From positions 62,001 to 126,000 of the forward strand of contig JACJYV010000007.1 of assembly GCA_020635905.1 (NCBI GenBank): a stretch of 64,000 nucleotides of DNA, written 5' to 3'. Under the pieces are notes generated by a model that was given only the letters and a program-made list of their open reading frames with translations, was not told the origin of the DNA and ran no database searches. The stretch comes from Bacteroidia bacterium. GTDB taxonomy: Bacteria > Bacteroidota > Bacteroidia > J057 > JADKCL01. Of this stretch, positions 1 through 8,806 are shown piece after piece (the first letter of the stretch is position 1; each line of letters begins with the position of its first letter). Made by a program: the position numbers and the translations under genes.

Positions 1-260
1 TGCCCGCTCAGTTCTATTTTGCCCAGGCCCAAATTCAGACCGGCCATTTCGACGAAGCAGAAATCAATCTGAGGGGCATTATCAACTCGGGCGAACCTGC
101 TTATATTCAGCATGCTGAGTGGCTTCTGGGCCAGGTATTCCTCTCCCGCGGCGACATGACAAAAGCCCGCGAACTTTTTCAAAATATTTCCCAAAATCAG
201 GATCATCAGTACCAAAAAGATGCTCTCTCCGCGCTTAAGACACTGGAATCAGTTCGTTAA
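1..260 (+). CDS. C-terminal end of a TPR-type, anti-sigma-like protein (partial)
   Basis: The window opens inside a reading frame whose codons start at position 3 and which ends with TAA at 258-260. About 85 residues are visible. They are helical and tetratricopeptide-like (FYFAQAQIQTGHFDEAE, then EWLLGQVFLSRGDMTKA). This segment aligns by eye with the end of the gene at 1095-1922 (EWLLGKAYLKNQDKRAA), so the two look like paralogues flanking the sigma-factor gene. By analogy the missing N-terminus would carry a zinc-finger anti-sigma domain and a membrane helix, but this is not visible. A terminator follows at about 319-348. Confidence 0.7.
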   Translation, partial: PAQFYFAQAQIQTGHFDEAEINLRGIINSGEPAYIQHAEWLLGQVFLSRGDMTKARELFQNISQNQDHQYQKDALSALKTLESVR

Positions 261-318
261 AAGCAACCTGGGAGAGCCTTATTCTTTTTCTGAGAAAGCA
301 CGAATCAAAAATCATCTT

Positions 319-348
319 AAAGTCTGGCCGTTCAAGCCAGACTTTTTT
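319..348 (+). terminator. Rho-independent terminator after the partial TPR gene
   Basis: AAAGTCTGGC and GCCAGACTTT form a 10-bp perfect stem with a short loop, followed by a run of T. It sits 58 bp after the stop codon of the upstream gene and separates it from the sigma-factor gene. Confidence 0.8.
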
Positions 349-433
349 GCTTTTACATGGTCAGTAAGATTGGGAAAAAACGAATCCTCAAGCCTATAAA
401 AACGCCCCAAAGCTTAAATTTGAAATTAATTTC

Positions 434-441
434 TATCTTTG
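434..441 (+). promoter_or_regulatory. Candidate -7 box for the ECF sigma gene
   Basis: TATCTTTG matches the Bacteroidota -7 consensus TAnnTTTG, 41 bp before the ATG at 483. No convincing -33 TTTG lies at the usual 19-nt spacing, so this is only a candidate. Confidence 0.4.
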
Positions 442-482
442 AATGCACGAATAAAACTACAGTGGATAATCTTTCATTCTGA

Positions 483-1037
483 ATGGAATCAAATCAGAAA
501 TCAGATGCAGAAATCGTGGAATTATACAAATCCACGACTGATTCCAGATACCTGGGGGAGCTGTTCAGCAGATACAGTCACCTTGTTTTGGGAACCTGCC
601 TGAAGTTTCTGAAACACGAGGAAGATGCCCGGGATGCAGTAAACGATATTTTCGTTTCACTCATGACCAAGCTGATCGATCATGAAGTTTCCCATTTCAA
701 ATCCTGGTTGTATTCGGTCTCTTGTAACCATTGCCGCCAAATTTTACGTAAGAATAAAGGGAGCTTCGAGGTTGATATTGACGACGAAAAATATTCTGAG
801 TCAATTATGGAAAAACCTGATTTCGAGCATCTCAATAATGAAAAGGAAGAACTCGAGGATCGCCTCGGCGATTGCATTGAGAGTTTAAAGGAAGAACAAA
901 AGTTTTGTGTTACGCTCTTTTACCTTGAGAAAAAGCGATATAAGGAAATCGCCGATCTCACCGGATTTGATCTGAACAAGGTTAAAAGCTACATCCAGAA
1001 TGGAAAGGCAAACCTCCAGAAATGCATGGGCGTTTAA
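483..1037 (+). CDS. ECF-type RNA polymerase sigma factor
   Basis: A 184-residue sigma-70 family protein of the ECF size class. Residues about 25-95 look like region 2 (LFSRYSHLVLGTCLKFLKH, then DAVNDIFVSLM and FKSWLYSVSCNHC). Residues about 130-182 look like region 4, a helix-turn-helix (SLKEEQKFCVTLFYLEKKRY, KEIADLTGFDLNKVKSYI, QNGKANLQKCM). Such factors redirect RNA polymerase to a small regulon when released from a membrane anti-sigma factor. The next gene, 57 bp downstream, encodes a zinc-finger membrane protein that is the obvious partner. The regulon cannot be read from this window. Confidence 0.93.
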   Translation: MESNQKSDAEIVELYKSTTDSRYLGELFSRYSHLVLGTCLKFLKHEEDARDAVNDIFVSLMTKLIDHEVSHFKSWLYSVSCNHCRQILRKNKGSFEVDIDDEKYSESIMEKPDFEHLNNEKEELEDRLGDCIESLKEEQKFCVTLFYLEKKRYKEIADLTGFDLNKVKSYIQNGKANLQKCMGV

Positions 1038-1094
1038 CTTCAGCCGGTAAAAAGTGAAAAGAACACGGGCCAATTATTTGATGGAAGGACTAAA

Positions 1095-1922
1095 ATGAAC
1101 ATTTCAAAAAACCAGTTTAATCCGGTTTTTTATCAGCGGAATTGCCTTTCGCAGGATGAACTGACCGGATATGCAAACGAAACCTTGTCACCAGAGCAGG
1201 CGCATGAAGTGGAAATGCACCTGATCGACTGCCCCTTTTGCTCTGACGCATTGGATGGCTTACAATCCTTTGGCGATGTTGAGAAATTTACCGAATTGGT
1301 AGCTGAGGTCAATGAAAGTGCAGAGCACTTTCAACCCGTGATCGAATTCAAACCCGCTTCCACCCATATCCAGCCCGAACAAGTTACAGACAAGGCACCT
1401 GTGCCTTTCTTTGCCCGTTATCCAAAATACATAGCCATTGCAGCCAGCCTGGCTATTCTGGCCTTTTTCTCCGTGCGCTACCTTTCCCCGGATACTCATT
1501 CGACCCAGGATTTGGTGGCGCAGTATTATGCTGATCCGCTTTTCCCCATCCAGCCGACGGCTGGAGATAATGGCAAAACAGAAATCATGCAGATGGTTTC
1601 TGCCTTTCAGGCCCATGATTATGCCAGGGTGATTTCCCTGGGGGATCAGTTTACTGCTGAAAGTGAAAACTATTTGCCCGCTTCCATATTTGTGGCTCAA
1701 AGCCTGCTGGAAATGGGAAATTATCCCAAAGCGATTGAAATGCTGACCGGGACCTCAAAGTCTGACAATCCCGTATTTTCAGAGATGGCTGAATGGCTGC
1801 TTGGCAAGGCCTACCTGAAAAACCAGGATAAAAGGGCGGCCAAAGACCTGCTGCTGAAAATCAGTCAGAGCAGGAGCGGCTACCAGGAAAAAGCCGCCGG
1901 GCTTCTGAAAGAGCTCGATTAA
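1095..1922 (+). CDS. Membrane anti-sigma-like protein: zinc-finger, one TM helix, TPR
   Basis: A 275-residue protein. An N-terminal zf-HC2-like motif (HLIDCPFCSDAL, residues about 42-53) has the His-x3-Cys-x2-Cys pattern of ZAS anti-sigma domains. A single membrane helix follows at about 109-130 (YIAIAASLAILAFFSVRYL). The exported C-terminal half is helical and TPR-like (residues about 165-270). The order sigma factor then zinc-finger membrane protein is the classic ECF/anti-sigma arrangement, so it probably holds the upstream sigma factor at the membrane and senses through its outer TPR part. Its C-terminus resembles the partial gene at 1-260. Function is inferred from family and context. 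Confidence 0.8.
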   Translation: MNISKNQFNPVFYQRNCLSQDELTGYANETLSPEQAHEVEMHLIDCPFCSDALDGLQSFGDVEKFTELVAEVNESAEHFQPVIEFKPASTHIQPEQVTDKAPVPFFARYPKYIAIAASLAILAFFSVRYLSPDTHSTQDLVAQYYADPLFPIQPTAGDNGKTEIMQMVSAFQAHDYARVISLGDQFTAESENYLPASIFVAQSLLEMGNYPKAIEMLTGTSKSDNPVFSEMAEWLLGKAYLKNQDKRAAKDLLLKISQSRSGYQEKAAGLLKELD

Positions 1923-1930
1923 TCAGGTAA

Positions 1931-2051
1931 GGGAACCCCTGAAAACTTCGAATCTCTCCGTTGGACTTGGCTCAGAATGCTCATTTACTTTAGCAAACTA
2001 CGCTTTCTTCACCTGCGTCCGCCTTGATCTCCATCGTTTTTAGAGGTTCCT
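1931..2051. repeat. Dispersed ~120-bp element with terminal inverted repeats, copy A
   Basis: The element starts with a variant of GGGAACCTCTAAAAAC and ends with its inverse GTTTTTAGAGGTTCC. The interior (TGGACTTGGCTCAGAATGC, then CACCTGCGTCCGCCTTGATC) recurs at 19489-19749 and, in part, at 30899-31335. There is no reading frame. It lies between the convergent anti-sigma-like and CHAT genes. It looks like a small non-autonomous mobile or REP/MITE-like element. Confidence 0.75.
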
Positions 2052-2095
2052 GTAATTTTTTTTCTTAAAAACCGACCATTTGTGAACCTCCGGGG

Positions 2096-5000
2096 CTAAT
2101 CAGCAACGGAGGTTTTTTTGCGCTTTTTGCGGCGGTAGAGGGCAATGATCACACCCAACGCCCAGATACCCGCAAAGCCGTAGCCCAGGTGATTGGGGTG
2201 ATAAATGGGTGCCGGGTCACCAGATAGTATCATTTCAGCCCATAAAAACGGATTAGCTTCTTCACAATATTTGAGCGTTGCCAGATATTCCCTTTTGGAC
2301 TGGTAAAGGGCTTCATTTTTAGGCATTCCGGCCCGCATGCGGGTGAAAAAACCCAGGTTGATGTCGGCGGTGGAGCGGTGGGCACTCGCCACTTTCCACA
2401 GACTCATGAGGATGCTGGGACAGCCCGCAAATGTAAAGCCGCGGGAGAGACTCATGATTCCCTCGCCCCGCATCAGTTTGCCGTCGCCTGTTTGACAGGC
2501 GCTCAGAATTACCAGGCTGGCCCCCATTTTCATATTGAATAATTGGTAAGTATAAAGTGCTGTATCAGAGGGATTTGCCGGGTCTGCGGCAAACATGATC
2601 TGGGAGAAAAGCGGGATGCTGTCATTGATGTAGGCATGGGTGCCGAGATGCACAATCTTGTCCTTGAAATCAGAAAACCGAAATTTGTAACTGAAGGCCT
2701 CTGCATCCTGAAAAAGGACTCCACCCGAAAGGTCCCTGATCTCCTCAATGGATTTGCGGATAGCAGGAAGTTCGTTGTGGTGGGCTGAAAACGAAGGCGT
2801 AAAGCCCACATAATCCCGGGCGCGGTGCCGGGCCCGGTTGACCGCATTTTCCCACAGGAGGGTGGCTGAGTAATCATAAGAAAAATTATAATTACTCTGC
2901 AAAATGAGATAAGGAAAATCCCGGAAATCTTTGGAATCCGTTTGTTGGGTCAACAAAGCCTCAAAGGGAATATACCCCAGCAAACCGTCTGGAATAATAA
3001 TTACCTGCCGGTCGCCAATGTCCTTTGCAATGGGCTCGAACACCTTTTGGTACAGGTACCAGGCTTCGTCGCGGTAAGGTTTGCGGGTGGCTTCCACTGG
3101 AATTTGCAGTCCTTCAAGGGCATTTTTCATGCCCAGGATATGATTGGGAAAGTCTTTGTCAATTTTGATCTGCTTTACAGTCAGATTTTCGTGGGTCAGC
3201 AGGAAAATGAACAGATTTTCCTCTCCCAGGAAGTATTCAACCAGAACTTTGTCCTGATTCAAAATCCGCTGGCGGATTTTTTCGGGGGAAATGGTGTTTA
3301 CTTCGTAATTGAGGTTGTAGAAAGCAGGGAAATCCTCCTGCATTTTTCTTTCTGATGCATTGATCCTGAGACGGAGTTCATCAAGTTGTTTTTGATATTC
3401 TCCCTGATTTTTAACCGAAGAGTTTTCCTTTACCCTGCGTTCAAAATCGAGGTAAAACATGCGCAATTCATCCTGGATTCTGTGTAACTCGGGGTCTATG
3501 GATTCCTGTAATTCCTTTATTTTCATCGATTCCAACAAAACCATGGCCTTGGATTGCTCGGCAAAGCCAAAACCTCTTTCAAGAAATCCGGGGTCCTGGG
3601 TTAGCTGGTTCAACAACATGCAAAGTCCAATTGCATCTTCGAAAATTGGGACAGCCTGCCCGCTGAGAAATAATTTTGATTCCTCCACCTGCATACCCTG
3701 TCTTAATTTTCGAATCAGCTCGGCCATGGATTGATAAGTTTCCAGGGCAATTTTCAGGTTTGAAATTTCACCAGTCGCGTGATATTTATTCTCCAAAAGG
3801 GAAGTTTTCAATTTTTGTGCTGCCAGAAGGTCGCGTAGAAAGGCAACCTGTTCCAAATGTGGTTGAGCAGCCAGGTTGGAAGATTGATATTCTTTGTCAA
3901 GCGAAAAAATGGCCTTTTGGATCATTTCAAGGGCTTGGTCGATATGATTTGATTTTTGATGGAGACGGGCAATATCTGTGCGGGTAACCGCTACTTCATA
4001 ATGGTTTTCCCCAAATTTTCGCTCAAATCCGGTCAGAGCTTTTTGAAAATACAAATCTGCATTTTCCATGTCACCCATTTCCAGAAATGAGTTGGCCATA
4101 TTGCGGTAAACAATGGGAAAATCCGAATGATCAGGGTTTACGGCATAAATTGTCTGGTAAATACTTAGAGCAGTATTGTATTGGGCAAGGGCATCAGAAT
4201 ACTGACCCAGTTGGTGATATACAGACCCAATGTTGATCAGGGAGGCAGCCGTTTTTTCATGATTCAAGCCCAATGAGGCAAGATATTTATCCTTGGCCGA
4301 CATGTACATCTGCAGAGATTTATCAAACTGCCCCATCTCTTCAAAGGCCACTCCCATGTTATTTTCCAGGGAAGCAAACCTTTTATTTTTGGGGGCATAG
4401 CCAGCCCTTCCCAGAAATACGGACTCGTTTTGATAGGATTCAATTGCTGCATTAAAATCGCCCAGATCCTTAAGAATGATGCCAAGGGCCTGGTAGCAAT
4501 CGGCCTGAGATTCAAGATAAAATGAATTGGGATTGAAGTTGTAAGCAACCTCGTACCCATTCAGGGCAGAAAGGAAATAGGATCTTGCTTTGGGAAGGTC
4601 GCCCAAATGATCATAATAACGGCCATAAAAAAAATCATGCCGGGCCATGACAGACACCCCCGGATTTTTTCGGGCGTATTCAATGAAATTTTTCCGGGTT
4701 TTATCCAAGGCAACCTTGAGTTTGGAGAACATGGCCGCCTGGCTGTACGAATAAATCAGCGGGATTTTTTTCTGCATGTATGGAGTGAGGTCAACAGGTT
4801 CAGGATCATCATCCAGTTCCCAGGCCTTTTCCAGGGGAAAAACTGCCGCGGAATATGCATTTTCGTTATACAATTCTAAACCCGCCGCAGCCCAAATATC
4901 ACTTTTATCAACGTTGGAGAGTTTTTCATATCCAGGAATCCGGGTTATCCTGGCCTCCAGCCATCTCTCAAATCCCTGAAAATTTTGAGAGGCTATTTTT

Positions 5001-5137
5001 TCATCAATATCCTTAATCAGTAATCCAAGCTGGTTCGGGGAAATCCCGTCAGGGGTTATCTGCGCGGTACTTAACTGAAATCCCCCCAATGCAAAAATTA
5101 AAAGTAAGAACCATGCACGCTTATTTTTGAAATGCAT
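2096..5137 (-). CDS. Secreted TPR-CHAT protein (caspase-like fold)
   Basis: About 1013 residues from the ATG at 5137. A TTG 12 codons upstream is possible, but the chosen start gives a clean signal peptide (hydrophobic run ending in STAQ). Residues about 100-450 are TPR repeats (for example SALNGYEVAYNFNPNSFYLE). The C-terminal third is a CHAT domain, a relative of caspases and separases, with the expected catalytic His in VHLGTHAYIND (about residue 833) and Cys in SACQTGDGKL (about 880). It ends in a membrane helix (FAGIWALGVIIALY) and a basic tail, so it is probably anchored with the CHAT domain outside the cytoplasm. It converges on the ECF sigma/anti-sigma pair, a frequent neighbourhood for CHAT proteins. 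The substrate is unknown. Confidence 0.88.
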   Translation of the reverse strand: MHFKNKRAWFLLLIFALGGFQLSTAQITPDGISPNQLGLLIKDIDEKIASQNFQGFERWLEARITRIPGYEKLSNVDKSDIWAAAGLELYNENAYSAAVFPLEKAWELDDDPEPVDLTPYMQKKIPLIYSYSQAAMFSKLKVALDKTRKNFIEYARKNPGVSVMARHDFFYGRYYDHLGDLPKARSYFLSALNGYEVAYNFNPNSFYLESQADCYQALGIILKDLGDFNAAIESYQNESVFLGRAGYAPKNKRFASLENNMGVAFEEMGQFDKSLQMYMSAKDKYLASLGLNHEKTAASLINIGSVYHQLGQYSDALAQYNTALSIYQTIYAVNPDHSDFPIVYRNMANSFLEMGDMENADLYFQKALTGFERKFGENHYEVAVTRTDIARLHQKSNHIDQALEMIQKAIFSLDKEYQSSNLAAQPHLEQVAFLRDLLAAQKLKTSLLENKYHATGEISNLKIALETYQSMAELIRKLRQGMQVEESKLFLSGQAVPIFEDAIGLCMLLNQLTQDPGFLERGFGFAEQSKAMVLLESMKIKELQESIDPELHRIQDELRMFYLDFERRVKENSSVKNQGEYQKQLDELRLRINASERKMQEDFPAFYNLNYEVNTISPEKIRQRILNQDKVLVEYFLGEENLFIFLLTHENLTVKQIKIDKDFPNHILGMKNALEGLQIPVEATRKPYRDEAWYLYQKVFEPIAKDIGDRQVIIIPDGLLGYIPFEALLTQQTDSKDFRDFPYLILQSNYNFSYDYSATLLWENAVNRARHRARDYVGFTPSFSAHHNELPAIRKSIEEIRDLSGGVLFQDAEAFSYKFRFSDFKDKIVHLGTHAYINDSIPLFSQIMFAADPANPSDTALYTYQLFNMKMGASLVILSACQTGDGKLMRGEGIMSLSRGFTFAGCPSILMSLWKVASAHRSTADINLGFFTRMRAGMPKNEALYQSKREYLATLKYCEEANPFLWAEMILSGDPAPIYHPNHLGYGFAGIWALGVIIALYRRKKRKKTSVAD

Positions 5138-5257
5138 CTGACAGGTTGATCTGATTTTCCCTAAAAGATTCAAAATTTAAAAAACTTTATGGAATTTAAG
5201 GGGCATTATGCATCTTATTTTAATAACAATCCATTTGCAACCTAAAATGCCACTGCT

Positions 5258-5824
5258 ATGAAAGATTTGTTAAAATCACTAACTAAAAAGTTAAAGAAAC
5301 TGCTTCTGATTGAAGTCAAAGGATTTGCGGGCGAAATGCAACCTCCCGGAAACACGGCTGAGTACATTCACATTGGCACGGAACACCAGTACGACAAAGT
5401 GGGAGGAAAAGATGATGAAAGCACTGCCAAACCACCCAAAGGGGTTATCCTGATGCCTTTCCTGCTGGATAAGGAGGGTTATGACCCGGGCGATACGATT
5501 GCAGATATTTCCGTAACCCTTTCCATCACCAAGGCCGGGGTTTTGCAAAACCTGAATTTCACCATCGAAAACCTGGATTATGATGCCCTCTATGCTGCCG
5601 CCCAGGCTGAAGACACGATCGTCAAGGAAAGCCTCGCTGCCCAGGGCAGGTACTTCACCATTGCAAACCCCGGGGGAGAAGGATTTATCTCCTACGTTCA
5701 CTGCGATTCCAATGAGGAATTGATCCAGGTAACTCACCCGCTGATGGACAGCTTCAACGACACGGGCTGCGCCGTGCTGATCAATAAATCACTTATTGCG
5801 CTACCCGCTCAGGCCAAAAGCTGA
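5258..5824 (+). CDS. Hypothetical protein, 188 aa
   Basis: Not recognised. There is no signal peptide or membrane helix. The N-terminus is lysine-rich (LLKSLTKKLKKLLL) and the rest looks like a compact soluble alpha/beta protein (GVILMPFLLDKEGYDPGD, ADISVTLSITKAGVLQNLNF, GFISYVHCDSNEELIQVTHP). It starts with ATG at 5258, divergent from the CHAT gene about 120 bp away, and ends at a strong bidirectional terminator. Codon use matches its neighbours, so the frame is very likely real. No function is proposed. Confidence 0.75.
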   Translation: MKDLLKSLTKKLKKLLLIEVKGFAGEMQPPGNTAEYIHIGTEHQYDKVGGKDDESTAKPPKGVILMPFLLDKEGYDPGDTIADISVTLSITKAGVLQNLNFTIENLDYDALYAAAQAEDTIVKESLAAQGRYFTIANPGGEGFISYVHCDSNEELIQVTHPLMDSFNDTGCAVLINKSLIALPAQAKS

Positions 5825-5839
5825 CCTGAAAGAAATATT

Positions 5840-5876
5840 AAAAAAAGGGCTTTTCGCAGCGAAAAGCCCTTTTTTT
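5840..5876. terminator. Bidirectional terminator between convergent genes
   Basis: GGGCTTTTCGC and GCGAAAAGCCC form a long perfect stem flanked by A-run and T-run, so it works for both strands. It ends the hypothetical gene at 5824 and the fucose-synthase gene, whose stop codon touches the T-run. Confidence 0.9.
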
Positions 5877-6816
5877 ATGCGCAATATGCAGCGTAATTGG
5901 CCTCAAAATCCCGCAAAGTCCGCTCAATCCCCTCTTTCAGACCAATCTGAGCCGTAAACCCGTAGGAATTGAGTTTGCTTACATCCAGCAGTTTGCGGGG
6001 GGTGCCATTGGGTTTGGTGGCATCAAAAACCAGTTTGCCTTCATATCCCACCACTTCCATGATGGTGCGGGCCAAATCCCCAATACAGATATCCTCCCCC
6101 GTTCCAATGTTGATCAGGGTGGGTTCGTGGTAATGATCCATCAGGTGCACGCAGGCGGCCGCCATGTCGTCCACATGGAGAAATTCACGCAGCGGACTGC
6201 CGTCGCCCCAGATCACCACTTCAGGGGTTTGGTCACGCCTGGCTTCGTAAAATTTACGGATCAGGGCAGGCAGCACATGGCTGGTTTTCAGGTTGTAATT
6301 GTCGTTGGGGCCATACAGGTTGGTGGGCATCACAGAGACAAAATTGCAACCATACTGGTCACGGTAGGCTTCGCACAGCTTAATCCCAGCGATTTTGGCA
6401 ATCGCGTAGGGCTCATTGGTGGGCTCCAGCAGCCCGGTCAGCAGATATTCCTCCTTTAAAGGCTGAGGCGCCAGGCGGGGATAAATGCAGGAGGAGCCCA
6501 AAAACATGAGTTTTTTCACCTGATGCACCATAGCCTGATGGATCACGTTGTTCTGGATCATCAGGTTGTCGTAGATGAATTCGCCGCGGTAGGTGTTATT
6601 GGCAACAATTCCTCCCACTTTTGCCGCGGCCAGGAATACATAATCTGGCTTTTCCGCTGCAAAAAAATCCGCTACAGCTGCGCTGTCCCGCAAATCAAGT
6701 TCTGTAGAACTACGGTCCACAAAATGCTCAAATCCTTCAGATTTGAGCTTGCGGCGAATGGCAGAGCCAACCATACCGCGGTGCCCTGCAATGTAGATTT
6801 TAGCGTTTTTTTCCAT
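5875..6816 (-). CDS. fcl: GDP-L-fucose synthase
   Basis: About 313 residues from the Met of MEKNAKIYIAGHRGMVGS; a further Met seven codons upstream is less likely because the Rossmann strand should be N-terminal. It is an extended SDR enzyme with the nucleotide-binding GHRGMVG loop, the SCIYP active-site serine region and the YAIAK Tyr-x3-Lys catalytic pair. It converts GDP-4-keto-6-deoxy-mannose to GDP-L-fucose by epimerisation and NADPH reduction. Its start overlaps the end of gmd, which makes the substrate, so the two form a translationally coupled pair. The product feeds fucosylated surface polysaccharide or glycoprotein. Confidence 0.95.
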   Translation of the reverse strand: MEKNAKIYIAGHRGMVGSAIRRKLKSEGFEHFVDRSSTELDLRDSAAVADFFAAEKPDYVFLAAAKVGGIVANNTYRGEFIYDNLMIQNNVIHQAMVHQVKKLMFLGSSCIYPRLAPQPLKEEYLLTGLLEPTNEPYAIAKIAGIKLCEAYRDQYGCNFVSVMPTNLYGPNDNYNLKTSHVLPALIRKFYEARRDQTPEVVIWGDGSPLREFLHVDDMAAACVHLMDHYHEPTLINIGTGEDICIGDLARTIMEVVGYEGKLVFDATKPNGTPRKLLDVSKLNSYGFTAQIGLKEGIERTLRDFEANYAAYCA

Positions 6817-7840
6817 GCTCAGCCACCCATTTGGCATCTTCCAGGTCGTTTTTCATCATGATTTCCACCAACTGCTCCACGGAAACCTGAGGTTCCCAAC
6901 CCAGCAGAGATTTGGCTTTGCTTGCATCCCCGATCAGCAGGTCCACTTCCGCCGGGCGATAATATTTGGGATCAACTTTGATGATGGTTTTGCCTGTTTT
7001 GCGATCTATTCCCCTCTCATTTTCTGCCTCACCTTCCCACACAATATCCATCCCAATGTAGCGGGCAGCCATTTCCACAAATTCGCGCACAGAAGTGGTG
7101 CGCCCGGTCGCAATGACCAGATCGTGAGGTTCGTCGAGTTGCATCATGCGCCACATGGCGTCCACATATTCTTTGGCGTAGCCCCAGTCGCGTTTGGCAT
7201 CCATGTTGCCCAGTTTCAACACTTCGCGCAGTCCATAGTGGATCTCGCTCAGGCACATGGTGATTTTGCGTGTCACAAAGGTTTTGCCTCTGCGTTCAGA
7301 TTCGTGGTTGAATAAAATCCCGTTGACCGCAAACATATCGTAGGCTTCGCGGAAATTGCGGGTGATCCAGAAGGAATACAATTTGGCCGCGGCATAAGGA
7401 CTGCGGGGGTAAAAAGGAGTGGTTTCGCTTTGGGGAATTTCCTGCACCTTTCCGTATAATTCTGAAGTGGAAGCCTGGTAAAATTTCGTGTGACGGCTGT
7501 GGTTGTAGATCGCGTCCAGCAGGCGCAAAGCCCCTACCGCGTCCACCTGGGCCGTATATTCGGGTACCTCAAACGATACCTGCACGTGGCTTTGGGCAGC
7601 CAGATTATACACTTCGTCGGGTTCCACCTGCATGATCAGCTTATTGAGGGTGGCAGAGTCCGTGATGTCGCCGTGGTATAATTTCAATTCGGGCAGGTGC
7701 ATCAGGTGGTCAATGCGATCTGTGGTAAACACACTGGCCCTGCGGATGATTCCGTGAACCTCGTACCCTTTTTCCAGTAATAACTCAGTCAGAAATGAGC
7801 CGTCCTGACCTGTGATTCCTGTAATGAATGCTTTTTTCAT
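6800..7840 (-). CDS. gmd: GDP-mannose 4,6-dehydratase
   Basis: 346 residues from the ATG at 7840; the open frame continues upstream to 8071 but that part overlaps another gene and lacks homology features. The sequence starts on the Rossmann motif TGITGQDGS, has SELYGKVQEIPQSE and the YAAAK catalytic pair, and the NHESERRG segment typical of Gmd. It dehydrates GDP-D-mannose to GDP-4-keto-6-deoxy-D-mannose. A 17-bp overlap with fcl indicates one operon. A TACCTTTG -7-like box lies at 7860-7867 on this strand, with no clear -33 box. Confidence 0.95.
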   Translation of the reverse strand: MKKAFITGITGQDGSFLTELLLEKGYEVHGIIRRASVFTTDRIDHLMHLPELKLYHGDITDSATLNKLIMQVEPDEVYNLAAQSHVQVSFEVPEYTAQVDAVGALRLLDAIYNHSRHTKFYQASTSELYGKVQEIPQSETTPFYPRSPYAAAKLYSFWITRNFREAYDMFAVNGILFNHESERRGKTFVTRKITMCLSEIHYGLREVLKLGNMDAKRDWGYAKEYVDAMWRMMQLDEPHDLVIATGRTTSVREFVEMAARYIGMDIVWEGEAENERGIDRKTGKTIIKVDPKYYRPAEVDLLIGDASKAKSLLGWEPQVSVEQLVEIMMKNDLEDAKWVAEHGKKR

Positions 7841-7891
7841 GCTTTTGGTTGAACTGTGGCAAAGGTAAGCAGTTAATCGTAAATTTATGCC

Positions 7892-8800
7892 ATGATCCGT
7901 CCCCCAAAACTCAATTCTGGCGACAAGGTAAGATTGATCTCCACCGCCCGAAAAATTTCTGCTGAAGATCTGGAACCCTGTGTCGAAGAATTGAAAAGCT
8001 GGGGTCTGGAGCCTGAATTTGGGGCTCATCTTTTTGAAGAAGACAACCAGTATGCTGGCACGGACTCCCATCGTCTGGCCGATTTGCAGGCCGCCCTTGA
8101 CGATCCAGACCTGAAATGCATCCTGTGTGCCCGGGGTGGCTACGGCACCTTGCGCATTCTGGATCAGGTGAATCTGGATGGATTATTGAAGCATCCCAAG
8201 TGGATCATTGGCTTTTCTGACGTCACGCCTTTGCTGCTGCGCTGTTTTGCGGCCGGGATCGAATCTGTGCACGGCCCCATGGGCATCAGTTTTGATGGGA
8301 AAACCGGGGACGACTCTTCCCGGGAATTTCTGCGGAAAATTTTAATGGAGGACCGGGTTATTGAGTATATCATCAACCCTGAGGATCAGTCGAAAGTGCG
8401 GCCGGGTAAGGCCAAAGGACGGATTCTGGGGGGAAATCTCACTTTGCTCAGTCATTGTGTGGGCACGTTGTCTGATTTTGACCCCACGGGATGTATCCTT
8501 TTTTACGAAGATCTGGATGAATACCTCTATAATATCGACCGTCTGATCCTGCATTTGAAGCGCAGCCGCAAATTTGAGGGCCTGGCGGGTTTGCTGGTGG
8601 GGGGAATCACGGATTTGAAGGATAATACCGTTCCCTTCGGGAAAACCGGGGAGGAAATTGCCTGGGAACACGCGGCAGGATATGCCTGGCCTTTGGTGAT
8701 GGGCTTTCCTGTGGGGCATTGGGAACGAAATTATCCCCTGGTGATCGGGCGGGAAGCGGAACTGGAAATCAGTCATGTAAAGGCCGTATTGAGGTTTTAA
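7892..8800 (+). CDS. Peptidase S66, LD-carboxypeptidase
   Basis: 302 residues, the normal size for the LdcA family. The Ser nucleophile lies in GFSDVT (Ser109), after the conserved ARGGYG turn. The acidic segment FYEDLDEYLYNIDR and the His in FPVGHWERNYPLVIG supply the Glu and His of the S66 triad. These cytoplasmic enzymes cut the D-Ala from tetrapeptides during murein recycling. It is divergent from gmd with about 50 bp between and is followed 6 bp later by mnmD, so it is probably co-transcribed with it. Confidence 0.92.
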   Translation: MIRPPKLNSGDKVRLISTARKISAEDLEPCVEELKSWGLEPEFGAHLFEEDNQYAGTDSHRLADLQAALDDPDLKCILCARGGYGTLRILDQVNLDGLLKHPKWIIGFSDVTPLLLRCFAAGIESVHGPMGISFDGKTGDDSSREFLRKILMEDRVIEYIINPEDQSKVRPGKAKGRILGGNLTLLSHCVGTLSDFDPTGCILFYEDLDEYLYNIDRLILHLKRSRKFEGLAGLLVGGITDLKDNTVPFGKTGEEIAWEHAAGYAWPLVMGFPVGHWERNYPLVIGREAELEISHVKAVLRF

Positions 8801-8806
8801 GCAAGT

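Noticed and set aside
7841..8071. N-terminal extension of gmd to 8071
   Set aside because: It overlaps the divergent S66 peptidase gene. The Rossmann motif starts right after the ATG at 7840.
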